This document shows positions 32,312 through 39,948 of a stretch of DNA of 64,000 nt, piece by piece. This DNA is from Meiothermus sp. (GTDB taxonomy: Bacteria; Deinococcota; Deinococci; Deinococcales; Thermaceae). The stretch's first letter is position 1. Every line of letters begins with the position of its first letter. The DNA is taken from positions 2,396,041-2,460,040 of the forward strand of contig NZ_BPIK01000001.1 of NCBI RefSeq assembly GCF_026004075.1, written 5' to 3'. Position numbers and translations under genes: made by a program. Under the pieces are notes generated by a model. The model was not told the DNA's origin. It ran no database searches and worked only from the letters and a program-made list of their open reading frames with translations.

Positions 32312-33521
32312 TCATTTTTGTACAATATTCCTGCAAGTCCACCACCTGCCCCCGGTAGACCTCGCCGCCCATGATGCCGCTGGCCTGGGCCAGGTAGCTC
32401 ACGTAGGGCTCCCCCCGCATCCACTCGATGCCCACTCCCTGAGGCCTCCTGCCGTAACCCTCCAGCCCCGGAATCTGGTAGGCCGTCCCGTTCACCCGCA
32501 CAAAGCCCCCCGGCTCCACCGGGAAGGTGCCCTGGGGCTGCCACACGGTGCGCTCGAGCCAGGGCCGGATGCGGGCGGTGACCTCCTCGCCCGTCTTGCG
32601 GATCTCGAACAGTCGGGGAGAGATGCTGGCCTCGGTGCACCAGTTCCACCCGCACTGCGTCCCCGAACCGCTCCCCCGGTAGCGGCCTTGCAGGTCGTAG
32701 ATGTAGTACCCCCGCCAGCCGCAACCGAACCACCCGCAAGTGGCGGCGTACTCCACCGAGCGGAAGGTCTCCGTCCCCGTGCCGGGGTCGAAGCTGAAGG
32801 TGTGGTTGTTGCCCAGCGTGCCGGTGTACCGCCCTGTCCGGCTGGTGTCCACCCCCACCTCCACCGTGGTAGTGATGGAGCGCAGCGTGCAATCCCCCCG
32901 CACCGTCCCGCTCCCCTCCACCAAAGAGAGGGTCTCCCCGTTGTAGATGCGGTAGGGGTCATACCCCTGCGCCCGCACGTCCTGTACCTGGCCGTTCCAG
33001 ACGTGGTTGAACAGGTAGCTGCCGCTCTGGGGGTCGCCCAGGTAGCGCTCGGTGACCTGGAACTCCACCCGTGCGCTGAGGCTGCCCGTCCAGCTTCCCT
33101 CTACCCAGGTGCGCCCCGTCCTCGGCCCCGAGAGGCCCATCCACAGGGCGATGTGGTCGTTCTCGGCCCACCCTGGATCGTATATGAGCCCCAACCCCCG
33201 CAGGGCGATGCCCTCCAGGCTTCCCCCCTGTCCCACGATGAAGCCCACCGGCTGCTTCACGCTGCCGGGGAGTACCCGGATGGGGACATTGGCGCTGCCG
33301 CAGTATTTGCGGGCCTCCTCCTGGGGGATGTAGAAGGTCGTGGCCCCGGCGGTACGCCACTCCCGCAGCCTGAGCGCCCAGGGGGTGATCTGGGGCACCA
33401 CCAGGTGCAGTTCCCCCGGTGCGTTCAGCACGCCCCTCAGTCCGGCCAGGTCGTTCAGGCTGCCGCCGGTGGTCTGGGCCAGGCCCACCCCCAGCAGCGG
33501 GATCAACCACCATCCTCTCAT
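32307..33521 (-). CDS. Secreted protein of unknown function in the conjugation operon
   Basis: 404 residues with a signal peptide (MRGWWLIPLLGVGLA). The mature protein is rich in Trp, Tyr, Gly and aromatic beta-strand patterns (VWNGQVQDVRAQGYDPYRIY, FGCGWRGYYIYDLQGRYRGS), with several cysteines that could form disulfides. No family recognised. Four secreted genes of unknown function stand in a row here, each overlapping or almost touching the next, which suggests a surface or channel complex. Confidence 0.65.
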   Translation of the reverse strand: MRGWWLIPLLGVGLAQTTGGSLNDLAGLRGVLNAPGELHLVVPQITPWALRLREWRTAGATTFYIPQEEARKYCGSANVPIRVLPGSVKQPVGFIVGQGGSLEGIALRGLGLIYDPGWAENDHIALWMGLSGPRTGRTWVEGSWTGSLSARVEFQVTERYLGDPQSGSYLFNHVWNGQVQDVRAQGYDPYRIYNGETLSLVEGSGTVRGDCTLRSITTTVEVGVDTSRTGRYTGTLGNNHTFSFDPGTGTETFRSVEYAATCGWFGCGWRGYYIYDLQGRYRGSGSGTQCGWNWCTEASISPRLFEIRKTGEEVTARIRPWLERTVWQPQGTFPVEPGGFVRVNGTAYQIPGLEGYGRRPQGVGIEWMRGEPYVSYLAQASGIMGGEVYRGQVVDLQEYCTKMR

Positions 33522-34393
33522 GGCATCACCTCCCGCGCCCCCTGCTGCAAGGCGTTGAGGGAAAGCGCCTTGCGGAAAAGCTCACTGCCCCCCTTGGGCA
33601 TCTCCACCACCGTGATCTCCGCATCGCTGAAATCGCCCCGGGCCGACAGCAGGATGTAGTCGTGCCGGTAGCCCCGCACGATGAGCACCCCGGCGACCCC
33701 TTTCGTCCCGAGCTCATAGGAGCGGCTGTCCCGCAGGCCGCCGTAGAGGCCCAGCCCGGCCCATCCCTGCTGGAACAGCCCGCCCACCCCCTGCACCGCA
33801 TAGAGCCGCATCTGCACCGGCGCAATGGCGTAGCAGAGGCCCGAGCACGCCGGGGGGTAGCGCTGATCCCGGTTGAGGTAGCCCTTCACCAGGTAATCCC
33901 GCAAGATGGCCCGCACCGGCTCGGCCAGGCCGGTGACCAGGCCCTCGATGAACATGGGCTGGCCCCCGTTCACGTCGTTGGCCAACCCCTTGATGTAGTT
34001 GGTGGCCTCCGCCTCCCGCCACAGCAACCAGCCCAGCGCCCCACCCCCGATTGTCCAGGGGATCATCACCGTGAAACGGCTCTGGGCGATGGCCGGCTGG
34101 CCGCACAGGTCGGCGCTGGCGGTCAGGATGTACTGACCGTTCATGGAAAAGTTCACCGGCAGGCTCACGCTGCCCGTGCTGGTCTGGCTCCATTGCCAGG
34201 AAGTGACCCAATCCCCCCACCGGCCCTCCTGCTTCAGCGACAGGGTGAGTCGTTCCGCTGTGGCCCCGGCCCGCACGGTAATCGTCACGGTTGTGGGGCC
34301 GGTCACCCCGCCCTGGGGATTGGTCTCGATGCTGAGGGTGCAGGCCCACCCCAGCCCCCAGAAAGCCACCGCCGCCAATGCCAGACGTCTCAT
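33518..34393 (-). CDS. Exported protein with N-terminal Ig-like domain
   Basis: From ATG 34393 it is 291 residues. A signal or lipoprotein leader (LALAAVAFWGLGWAC) precedes an Ig-like segment (GGVTGPTTVTITVRAGATAE, ending FTVMIPWTIG) and a larger mixed domain (VMIPWTIGGGALGWLLWREA). The ATG overlaps the neighbouring stop (ATGA). No family recognised; located in the secreted block. Confidence 0.6.
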   Translation of the reverse strand: MRRLALAAVAFWGLGWACTLSIETNPQGGVTGPTTVTITVRAGATAERLTLSLKQEGRWGDWVTSWQWSQTSTGSVSLPVNFSMNGQYILTASADLCGQPAIAQSRFTVMIPWTIGGGALGWLLWREAEATNYIKGLANDVNGGQPMFIEGLVTGLAEPVRAILRDYLVKGYLNRDQRYPPACSGLCYAIAPVQMRLYAVQGVGGLFQQGWAGLGLYGGLRDSRSYELGTKGVAGVLIVRGYRHDYILLSARGDFSDAEITVVEMPKGGSELFRKALSLNALQQGAREVMP

Positions 34394-34791
34394 GTGCGGC
34401 CTCCCAGATTCCAGAGTTGCTCGAGGTAGTACGCCACCTGCATCCCGATCTCCGGGCTGGCGAGTACCGTCCACAAACCCTTGCTGTTCACCACAAAGTA
34501 CCTCCGGTCAATCAGGAGCATTCCCCGGCCCCGCAAGCCCTTGAGATAGCGCACCTCCATCCCGGTACGCACCCACCCCGGCAGGCTCCCGCTCACCAGG
34601 ACTCGAGTCCGGCTGGGCAGGACACGGGCAAAGGCGGGGTCGGGCAGGTCGCCGATCACCAGGGCGTCTTGCCCCCCTACGCTGCCTACCCATCCCACCG
34701 CCTGGGCAAGACTGGGGGTCTGGAAGAGGATCTGCTGTTGCTGCTGGGCCAGCCCCATCCCCAGAAGAAGAAGCAGTGCGAGCAGCCTCAC
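34390..34791 (-). CDS. Exported hypothetical protein
   Basis: 133 residues with a signal peptide (MRLLALLLLLGMGLA) followed by a glutamine run. The mature part has alternating beta and alpha segments (DALVIGDLPDPAFARVLPSR, RGRGMLLIDRRYFVVNSKG). This recalls half of a phospholipase-D-like fold but lacks the HxK motif, so no function is assigned. Overlaps both neighbours by four bases. Confidence 0.6.
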   Translation of the reverse strand: MRLLALLLLLGMGLAQQQQQILFQTPSLAQAVGWVGSVGGQDALVIGDLPDPAFARVLPSRTRVLVSGSLPGWVRTGMEVRYLKGLRGRGMLLIDRRYFVVNSKGLWTVLASPEIGMQVAYYLEQLWNLGGRT

Positions 34792-35378
34792 TTGACCTCC
34801 CCCCTGCGCTGGTTGGCCGACCTGATCTGATCCACCAGCAACCGCCCCCAGGTGAGCACCTGGCGCAACGTCGGGCCCTCAAGCTGCCACCAGGTGGGCA
34901 TATAGACCGCCTGGTTATCCAGGATCACCAGGGGCAGCCCGGTGCGCCCCACCACCCCCAGCGGCTCGTTCTCGTTGCTGCTTGCCACCACCTTCACGAA
35001 GCTGGCGAGCTCGGGGTTCGTCGTCCACCCCCGGAACCACACCATCTGCTCCTGCGGCACGACGGCGAAGATCTGCGGGCGGTTCTGCTTGCGGGTGGGG
35101 TCGCTGGTTCTGAGCCAGCCGTCCAGGTAGCCGATGACCGGCTGCAACGACTGCACGTCCCCGATCAGGAGCACCTCCCTCGAGCGCGACAGCCGGGCCT
35201 CCACGTCGTTCTGCCAGTCTGCCGGGTAGATCATGTCCTTTGGCAGCAGGCAGGTGATCTTGAGGCTGCACAGCCCGTTCCGCAACAGGTCGTAGGCGGT
35301 CTTGAAGTCCTTCGCATCAATCGCCAGACTTCCTCCTCCGAGGAAGAGGCAGAGCACGGGTAGGTAGATCCAGCGCAT
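34788..35378 (-). CDS. Exported hypothetical protein related in pattern to its neighbour
   Basis: 196 residues; signal peptide MRWIYLPVLCLFLGGGSLA. The mature protein has REVLLIGDVQSLQPVIGYLD, PQIFAVVPQEQMVWFRGW and GLPLVILDNQAVYMPTWW. The last resembles GMLLIDRRYFVV of the previous protein, so the two may share a fold (a degenerate PLD-like or TraW-like domain). No catalytic motif seen. Confidence 0.6.
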   Translation of the reverse strand: MRWIYLPVLCLFLGGGSLAIDAKDFKTAYDLLRNGLCSLKITCLLPKDMIYPADWQNDVEARLSRSREVLLIGDVQSLQPVIGYLDGWLRTSDPTRKQNRPQIFAVVPQEQMVWFRGWTTNPELASFVKVVASSNENEPLGVVGRTGLPLVILDNQAVYMPTWWQLEGPTLRQVLTWGRLLVDQIRSANQRRGEVK

Positions 35379-35381
35379 CGT

Positions 35382-37010
35382 TCACCTCAGCAGGATGTTG
35401 TAGACCTCCGGCCCGAAGCCGGGGATGCTGACCCCGCTCACCCCCAGCCCCGGCGTTCCCCTGACCCTGGGAATCTCGTAGCCCTCGGGCACGCTCACCC
35501 AGCCCCAATAGGTGCGCTCGCCTGCGAAGGGGAGCACGTAGGGCGCTACCGGGATGGGCCGGGGCCAGTCCAGCGCCCCCGAGAGGGAGATGAAGGGCGG
35601 GGTGGGCAGCAGGCTGACCTTGATCCGCACCGGCACCCACCAGTAGAAAAGGGCCCGCATCCCCAGGGAGGCTGCCACCCCCAGCGGATTGCGGTCGGCA
35701 CGGAAGTCCGGCACCGTGCTCACCTCGGCCCGGTTCCACACCTGGAAGAAGCTCAGGTAGCCGAAGCGCTCGTAGATGTAGGGATTGGAAGGGGGGAACC
35801 ACCGCTTGAGCTCCTCCAGCCGCCAGGCCCCCGGGGCGTTCTTGCTGTTGATGAAGAGGTCACGTCCGACCAGCTTGCTCCCCTCGTCGGCGGCGGCCAG
35901 GGCCAGCAGGGCCCGCTCCATCACCTGCTCGTCCATCCCGCCGATCAGCCCGGAAAGCTGGTTGCTCACCGGGGCCAGGAAGGGCAGCCGGGCCAGGCCT
36001 CGCACCGCCTGGTAGTAGTACGCCGTCCCCGCCAGCCGTTCGGCCTCCGGGAGGCGGGGCAGGGCTTGCCGTAAGGTGCTCACGATGCCCTGGGCCTCGC
36101 TCACGAGGTTCTGGGGGGTGAGCCCGTCCAGCGTTCGCATCACCGGCGTCACCACCGCGCCCCCCTCGAGGACGTGCGCCTGCCAGGGCATGGGGGCAAA
36201 GACCCTGAGCTTTGTGGGGTTAGACAGGTCGGTGGGTACTCGAGGCCGCAACGCGGTGAGCACATCCTTCTGGTAGTCCGGGTAGTAGGCGCTCACCGCG
36301 TGGGCGATGCCGTCCGAGACCCGCTTCTGCGCCTCGGCGTCGTTGAACCACAGGGGCTCACCCCCCTCGTACCCCGGCGTGCACCAGGAGAAGCCGATAG
36401 CGTCAATGTCAATGCAGAAGCCGGGGACGTACATCAGGGGCAGGATTTGCAGGCTGAGGTCGTCGCAAAACTCCTCGTTGTCTAGCTGCGGAATGGGCCA
36501 GTAGGCATCCAGCATGTGCTGGCCCTGGGCGGCGGGCTGCGGCCACCCCAGGCCGGGATCAAACCCCTGAGGCACAATCCCCGAGGGCGTGTCCACCCGC
36601 ACCTCCGGCAGAGGCGGGTTGAGGTCAGGCCCCTTGAGCCCGGCCCAGCAGTACACCGCGTAGAGCGCGGGGTTGTTGAGCCGGGTGATGGCGTGCCAGT
36701 AGTAGCGCTCCTCGAACCTCTGCCAGGCCCTCCGTAGGTCGCGGGCCACCTCCTGGGTGGTGGCGAGGTCGCTCATCGGCAAGCGCCACTCGTGGGCCAC
36801 CGCCGGTTTGCCCCCCTCCTTCGCGGCCTGGTGCTCCTTCCAGCGGTCGGCCCGGATGACCTCTATGAAGGGCCACTTGAGCAGGGTGAGTCGGTCCAGC
36901 CGGTAGTCCGGTGCGCTCACCAGATAGCGCGTGGTCTCGGGGTAGCGCGGGTCCTGGGCCAAAGCAGACCCCAACCCCAGAAGAATGAAAACGGCCAGCA
37001 TCCATCGCAT
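35382..37010 (-). CDS. Large secreted protein of the conjugation operon
   Basis: From ATG 37010 (after GGGAGGTGGGATTG) it is 542 residues with a signal peptide ([18 protein letters not shown]). It has seven or more cysteines in pairs (YAVYCWAG, NEEFCDDLS, GFCIDIDAIGFSWC), suggesting a disulfide-stabilised periplasmic protein. Size, Cys content and operon position are reminiscent of TraU/TraN-class pilus-assembly factors of F-type systems, but I see no alignable motif. Function unassigned. Confidence 0.6.
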   Translation of the reverse strand: MRWMLAVFILLGLGSALAQDPRYPETTRYLVSAPDYRLDRLTLLKWPFIEVIRADRWKEHQAAKEGGKPAVAHEWRLPMSDLATTQEVARDLRRAWQRFEERYYWHAITRLNNPALYAVYCWAGLKGPDLNPPLPEVRVDTPSGIVPQGFDPGLGWPQPAAQGQHMLDAYWPIPQLDNEEFCDDLSLQILPLMYVPGFCIDIDAIGFSWCTPGYEGGEPLWFNDAEAQKRVSDGIAHAVSAYYPDYQKDVLTALRPRVPTDLSNPTKLRVFAPMPWQAHVLEGGAVVTPVMRTLDGLTPQNLVSEAQGIVSTLRQALPRLPEAERLAGTAYYYQAVRGLARLPFLAPVSNQLSGLIGGMDEQVMERALLALAAADEGSKLVGRDLFINSKNAPGAWRLEELKRWFPPSNPYIYERFGYLSFFQVWNRAEVSTVPDFRADRNPLGVAASLGMRALFYWWVPVRIKVSLLPTPPFISLSGALDWPRPIPVAPYVLPFAGERTYWGWVSVPEGYEIPRVRGTPGLGVSGVSIPGFGPEVYNILLR

Positions 37011-37978
37011 CAATCCCACCTCCCCAGTCGCAAGCCCTCGGGTTCACCTCCCGCGAGCAGGGTGTCCAGGGCCTCGGCAAAGTCGGGGTACAGCACGAAC
37101 TTCCCCTTGCCCCGCACCTCCAGGCACATGGCGAAGGACGGGCGGCTTCTGCGCTTCCCCTCCACCGGGTCGCCCAAAATGGGCAGCAGCACCGGGTTCT
37201 CCAGCAGGTCCAGGATGGTCTCGCCGTGGGCGGTGGCCACCACCCGCACCCCCCGGCGGCTCGCGGTAAGGCACTGGAAAACGTCCTCGTTGTAGCCGAT
37301 TTCGTCGGCCACCACCACCTCGGGTGAGTGGTTGGCGATGGCCTGGTAGATGACCCAGCCCTGGTTCTTGGAGGGCGGGTCGGGCACCTGCAAGCGCCGG
37401 GCAGGGGAGATGCCGGGGTGGGTGAGCTTGCCGTCCCCCCCGATCTCGTTGCTGGTGTCCACCACCGCCACCCGTGGCCCGTAGCGCCCGGCCAGGATAC
37501 GCACGATGTCCCGCAGCAGGGTGGTCTTGCCGGTGCGGGGCGGCCCCACCACCAGCAGGGAGCCGGTCTGCTCGAGCCAGGGCCGCAGGGCCTCGGCCAC
37601 CCCCATCACGAAGCGCCCGATGCGGATGGTCACCCCTACCGTCTCCCCATAGGCGTCCTGGATGCGGGAAATGCGGTGCAGGGTGCCCTCCAGGCCCGCC
37701 CGGTTGTTCTCCTTGAACCCCCCCAGCCGGTGGGTCAGGTAGGAGAGGTCGTCCTTGCTCACCGTGCGCCCCTCCAGGACGTAGACCTGATCCGCTGCGG
37801 TGTAGATGAGGGGCTTGCCCAGATCCAGCACGATCTCGTCCAGGCTGTCCCGGTGCCCCTCCACCTCCACCCGCACCCACGGCGGCAGGCGTTCCATCAG
37901 GCGGGCGAACTCCTCGGGGAAGCGCTCGTGTACCCGCACTAGGCTTTTCTGTTCTGCTTCAACCACCGGTACACCCAT
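37010..37978 (-). CDS. SpoIIIAA/Ycf45-like AAA ATPase, possible VirB11 equivalent
   Basis: 322 residues. Walker [10 protein letters not shown] at residues 145-153; [20 protein letters not shown] at about 170-190 is the typical SpoIIIAA signature; [12 protein letters not shown] is Walker [11 protein letters not shown] resembles the His-box region. SpoIIIAA proteins belong to the secretion-ATPase superfamily with VirB11. No other VirB11 is present in this system, so this protein may power pilus or channel assembly. It overlaps the transglycosylase gene by about 40 bases; a GTG at 37939 is an alternative start. Confidence 0.8.
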   Translation of the reverse strand: MGVPVVEAEQKSLVRVHERFPEEFARLMERLPPWVRVEVEGHRDSLDEIVLDLGKPLIYTAADQVYVLEGRTVSKDDLSYLTHRLGGFKENNRAGLEGTLHRISRIQDAYGETVGVTIRIGRFVMGVAEALRPWLEQTGSLLVVGPPRTGKTTLLRDIVRILAGRYGPRVAVVDTSNEIGGDGKLTHPGISPARRLQVPDPPSKNQGWVIYQAIANHSPEVVVADEIGYNEDVFQCLTASRRGVRVVATAHGETILDLLENPVLLPILGDPVEGKRRSRPSFAMCLEVRGKGKFVLYPDFAEALDTLLAGGEPEGLRLGRWD

Positions 37979-38406
37979 AGCACGTCCCTCACATACTTCT
38001 GCGTCTCGGGGTAGGGAGGAATGCCCCTGTACCTACGCACCGCCCCCGACCCGGCGTTGTAGGCCGCCAGCGCCAGCCGCCAGTCCCGGAAGCTGTCCCA
38101 TAGCTGCCGCAGGTGCCGCGCCGCTCCCCACAGGTTCCACTGGGGGTGCGAAAGCCGCTCCCTCGAGATGCCAATCGCCCTGCCCGTCGCGGGCATAATC
38201 TGCCCCAGCCCCACCGCCCCGTCGGGAGAGACCGCATCCGGGCAGAAGCGGCTCTCCACCCACACCAGGGCGACGAGCAAATCCGGGTCCAGCCCGTACC
38301 CCCTGGCGTAGTAGGCCGCCCACCCCGCCAGGTCAGGGGGGATGCGACCGCAAGCCAGCCCCCACGAGCACGAGGCCAGAACCAACAGGGCTAGCAGTCG
38401 GGCCAT
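37939..38406 (-). CDS. Lytic transglycosylase, SLT family (VirB1-like)
   Basis: 155 residues with a signal peptide ([18 protein letters not shown]). Catalytic Glu lies in [18 protein letters not shown] (ES motif), followed by [16 protein letters not shown] and [18 protein letters not shown], the standard SLT motifs. It cuts peptidoglycan to let the transfer channel pass. Confidence 0.92.
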   Translation of the reverse strand: MARLLALLVLASCSWGLACGRIPPDLAGWAAYYARGYGLDPDLLVALVWVESRFCPDAVSPDGAVGLGQIMPATGRAIGISRERLSHPQWNLWGAARHLRQLWDSFRDWRLALAAYNAGSGAVRRYRGIPPYPETQKYVRDVLWVYRWLKQNRKA

Positions 38407-38942
38407 TCCACCTCCAGGTACTCCAGGAACAGCCCCGCTATTTGAGGGTCAAATTGCGTCCCGGCCCCCTGCCGGATTTCACGGCGGGCCTCCACCGGGC
38501 TCAATGCCTCCCGGTAAGGCCGCCCGGATCGCATGGCATCGTAGGCGTCCAGCACCGCCATGACCCGCGCGGAAAGGGGGATTTCCTCTTTTCCCCTTCC
38601 GAGGATGTACCCTTTCCCGTCCCAGCGCTCGTGATGCATCAGGGCTACGTCCTGCGCCGTCCGGCTGTATCCGTTCTTCGAGGCATGTTGCCAGGACAGG
38701 GCGACGTGAGAGCGCAGCACCTCCAGTTCGGACGCCTTGAGCGGACGCCGCAGCAGGTCGTAGCGGGGCAGGTACAGCTTGCCCGCGTCGTGAATCTGTG
38801 CCGCGTCTACGAACTCGCCCCACAGGCCGAAGCGGGTCGCCGCCCAGGAAGCCAACCACAGCAGCCGCTCGGAGTGGCCGCAGTTTTCCAGGGTGATCTC
38901 TCCTTGAGGGATGATGTAGCCCCTACCGGTTTGCAGCAGCAT
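38391..38942 (-). CDS. HD-GYP-like phosphodiesterase
   Basis: 183 residues. Motifs: [21 protein letters not shown] (HD pair with the following Lys), [13 protein letters not shown], and [13 protein letters not shown], where the canonical GYP reads GYI. Metal-binding His/Asp residues are kept, so c-di-GMP or another nucleotide may be hydrolysed. It may link transfer to second-messenger signalling. Overlaps both neighbours. Confidence 0.8.
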   Translation of the reverse strand: MLLQTGRGYIIPQGEITLENCGHSERLLWLASWAATRFGLWGEFVDAAQIHDAGKLYLPRYDLLRRPLKASELEVLRSHVALSWQHASKNGYSRTAQDVALMHHERWDGKGYILGRGKEEIPLSARVMAVLDAYDAMRSGRPYREALSPVEARREIRQGAGTQFDPQIAGLFLEYLEVEWPDC

Positions 38943-39249
38943 CGTTCTCCTCTTCCGCCACTATCCCGTAGCTGCCGGTCACATCTCCCGGAACCATGCG
39001 GTAGCCGGATATCTGGGTTGCGTCGTTCGAGCTCATCCGCTGCATCAGCAGCACCATCCGGGATAGCGCCGCTCGGGTAGCCCGTAGCTCCTCCAAAGCA
39101 GCGGCCTGCCAGAGCACCAGCACCCCCAGCAGCAAGAGCACCATGCCGAACTCGATCATGCTCCCCCGCAGGAGAAACGCCCCCGGCACCACGCCCGAGA
39201 GCCCCACGATCACCCCGACCCAACCTGCAATGCGTACAAATCGCTCCAT
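38923..39249 (-). CDS. Two-span membrane protein
   Basis: From ATG 39249 (GAGGTGAGT directly before) it is 108 residues: two hydrophobic helices (IAGWVGVIVGLSGVVPGAFL and IEFGMVLLLLGVLVLWQAAA), then a cytoplasmic helix and an acidic tail. No family recognised. Overlaps the HD-GYP gene, which could receive signals from it. Confidence 0.55.
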   Translation of the reverse strand: MERFVRIAGWVGVIVGLSGVVPGAFLLRGSMIEFGMVLLLLGVLVLWQAAALEELRATRAALSRMVLLMQRMSSNDATQISGYRMVPGDVTGSYGIVAEEENDAAANR

Positions 39250-39251
39250 AC

Positions 39252-39743
39252 TCACCTCAAAAACCGTGCGCCGAGGCGCTGCACCAGCCCGTCAATGCGG
39301 TAGGGGCGGCCCACCGCGTAGGCGTCCACGAACTGCCGCACCAGGGCGGCTACCTGGGCAGGGTTCTCCTCCAGCCGGTAGACCGGCAACCCCATCCGCA
39401 CCTCACGGATCAGCGCCACCCGGCGATCCACCACGGCGTAGTCGCCACGTGTGTAGGCTATCAATCTTGCCCCCGTCCCCTGGAGGATGGAAGCCCAGGG
39501 GAGGTAAGAGGCCCCGATCTCGGCGGTGTCCCCCCGGGTGAGGATGTAGCCCCTGGCCCCCCGCTCCGCCACCGCCACCCGGTAGCCCTCGGCTATTGAG
39601 CGGTCGTCAAAGACCGCCATCTCCAGCAGCACCTCGCTGCGGGCGGTGGCGACCAGGCGGGTCACCTCGGCTTCCGATAGCACGGGCTCGCCCTGGGCAA
39701 CCACCAGGGCGAAAAAGAGCAGGACTCCCAGGCTACGCCGCAT
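39252..39743 (-). CDS. Exported PLD-like protein
   Basis: 163 residues with a signal peptide (RRSLGVLLFFALVVAQG). The mature part follows a half phospholipase-D fold: VTRLVATARSEVLLEMAVFD, then YILTRGDTAEIGASYLPWAS and RGDYAVVDRRVALI. The usual HxK(x4)D is missing, so it may be a structural relative. It shares this half-PLD pattern with the exported proteins at 34390 and 34788. Confidence 0.55.
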   Translation of the reverse strand: MRRSLGVLLFFALVVAQGEPVLSEAEVTRLVATARSEVLLEMAVFDDRSIAEGYRVAVAERGARGYILTRGDTAEIGASYLPWASILQGTGARLIAYTRGDYAVVDRRVALIREVRMGLPVYRLEENPAQVAALVRQFVDAYAVGRPYRIDGLVQRLGARFLR

Positions 39744-39948
39744 CCGCCACCCCCACCGCCCGCGCGATCCGCTCGGCTTCCTCGCCCTCGGCCAGAAGGG
39801 TCACCCACTCCCTCCCGTAGCGGTACAGGCGGTAGCCCTCCCCGGCCACTCCGACCAGACAGTGCTGCAACATCTCGTCCCACACCACCCAGGTGGCGTT
39901 CTCCAGGAGCCGCCAGAACTCCCGTGCCTCAAGCCCCTCGAGTCTCAT
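39733..39948 (-). CDS. Hypothetical 71-residue protein
   Basis: The ORF (EAREFWRLLENATWVVWDEM, then YRLYRYGREWVTLLAEGEEA) is protein-like and overlaps both neighbours. Probably cytoplasmic. No family recognised. Confidence 0.55.
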   Translation of the reverse strand: MRLEGLEAREFWRLLENATWVVWDEMLQHCLVGVAGEGYRLYRYGREWVTLLAEGEEAERIARAVGVADAA

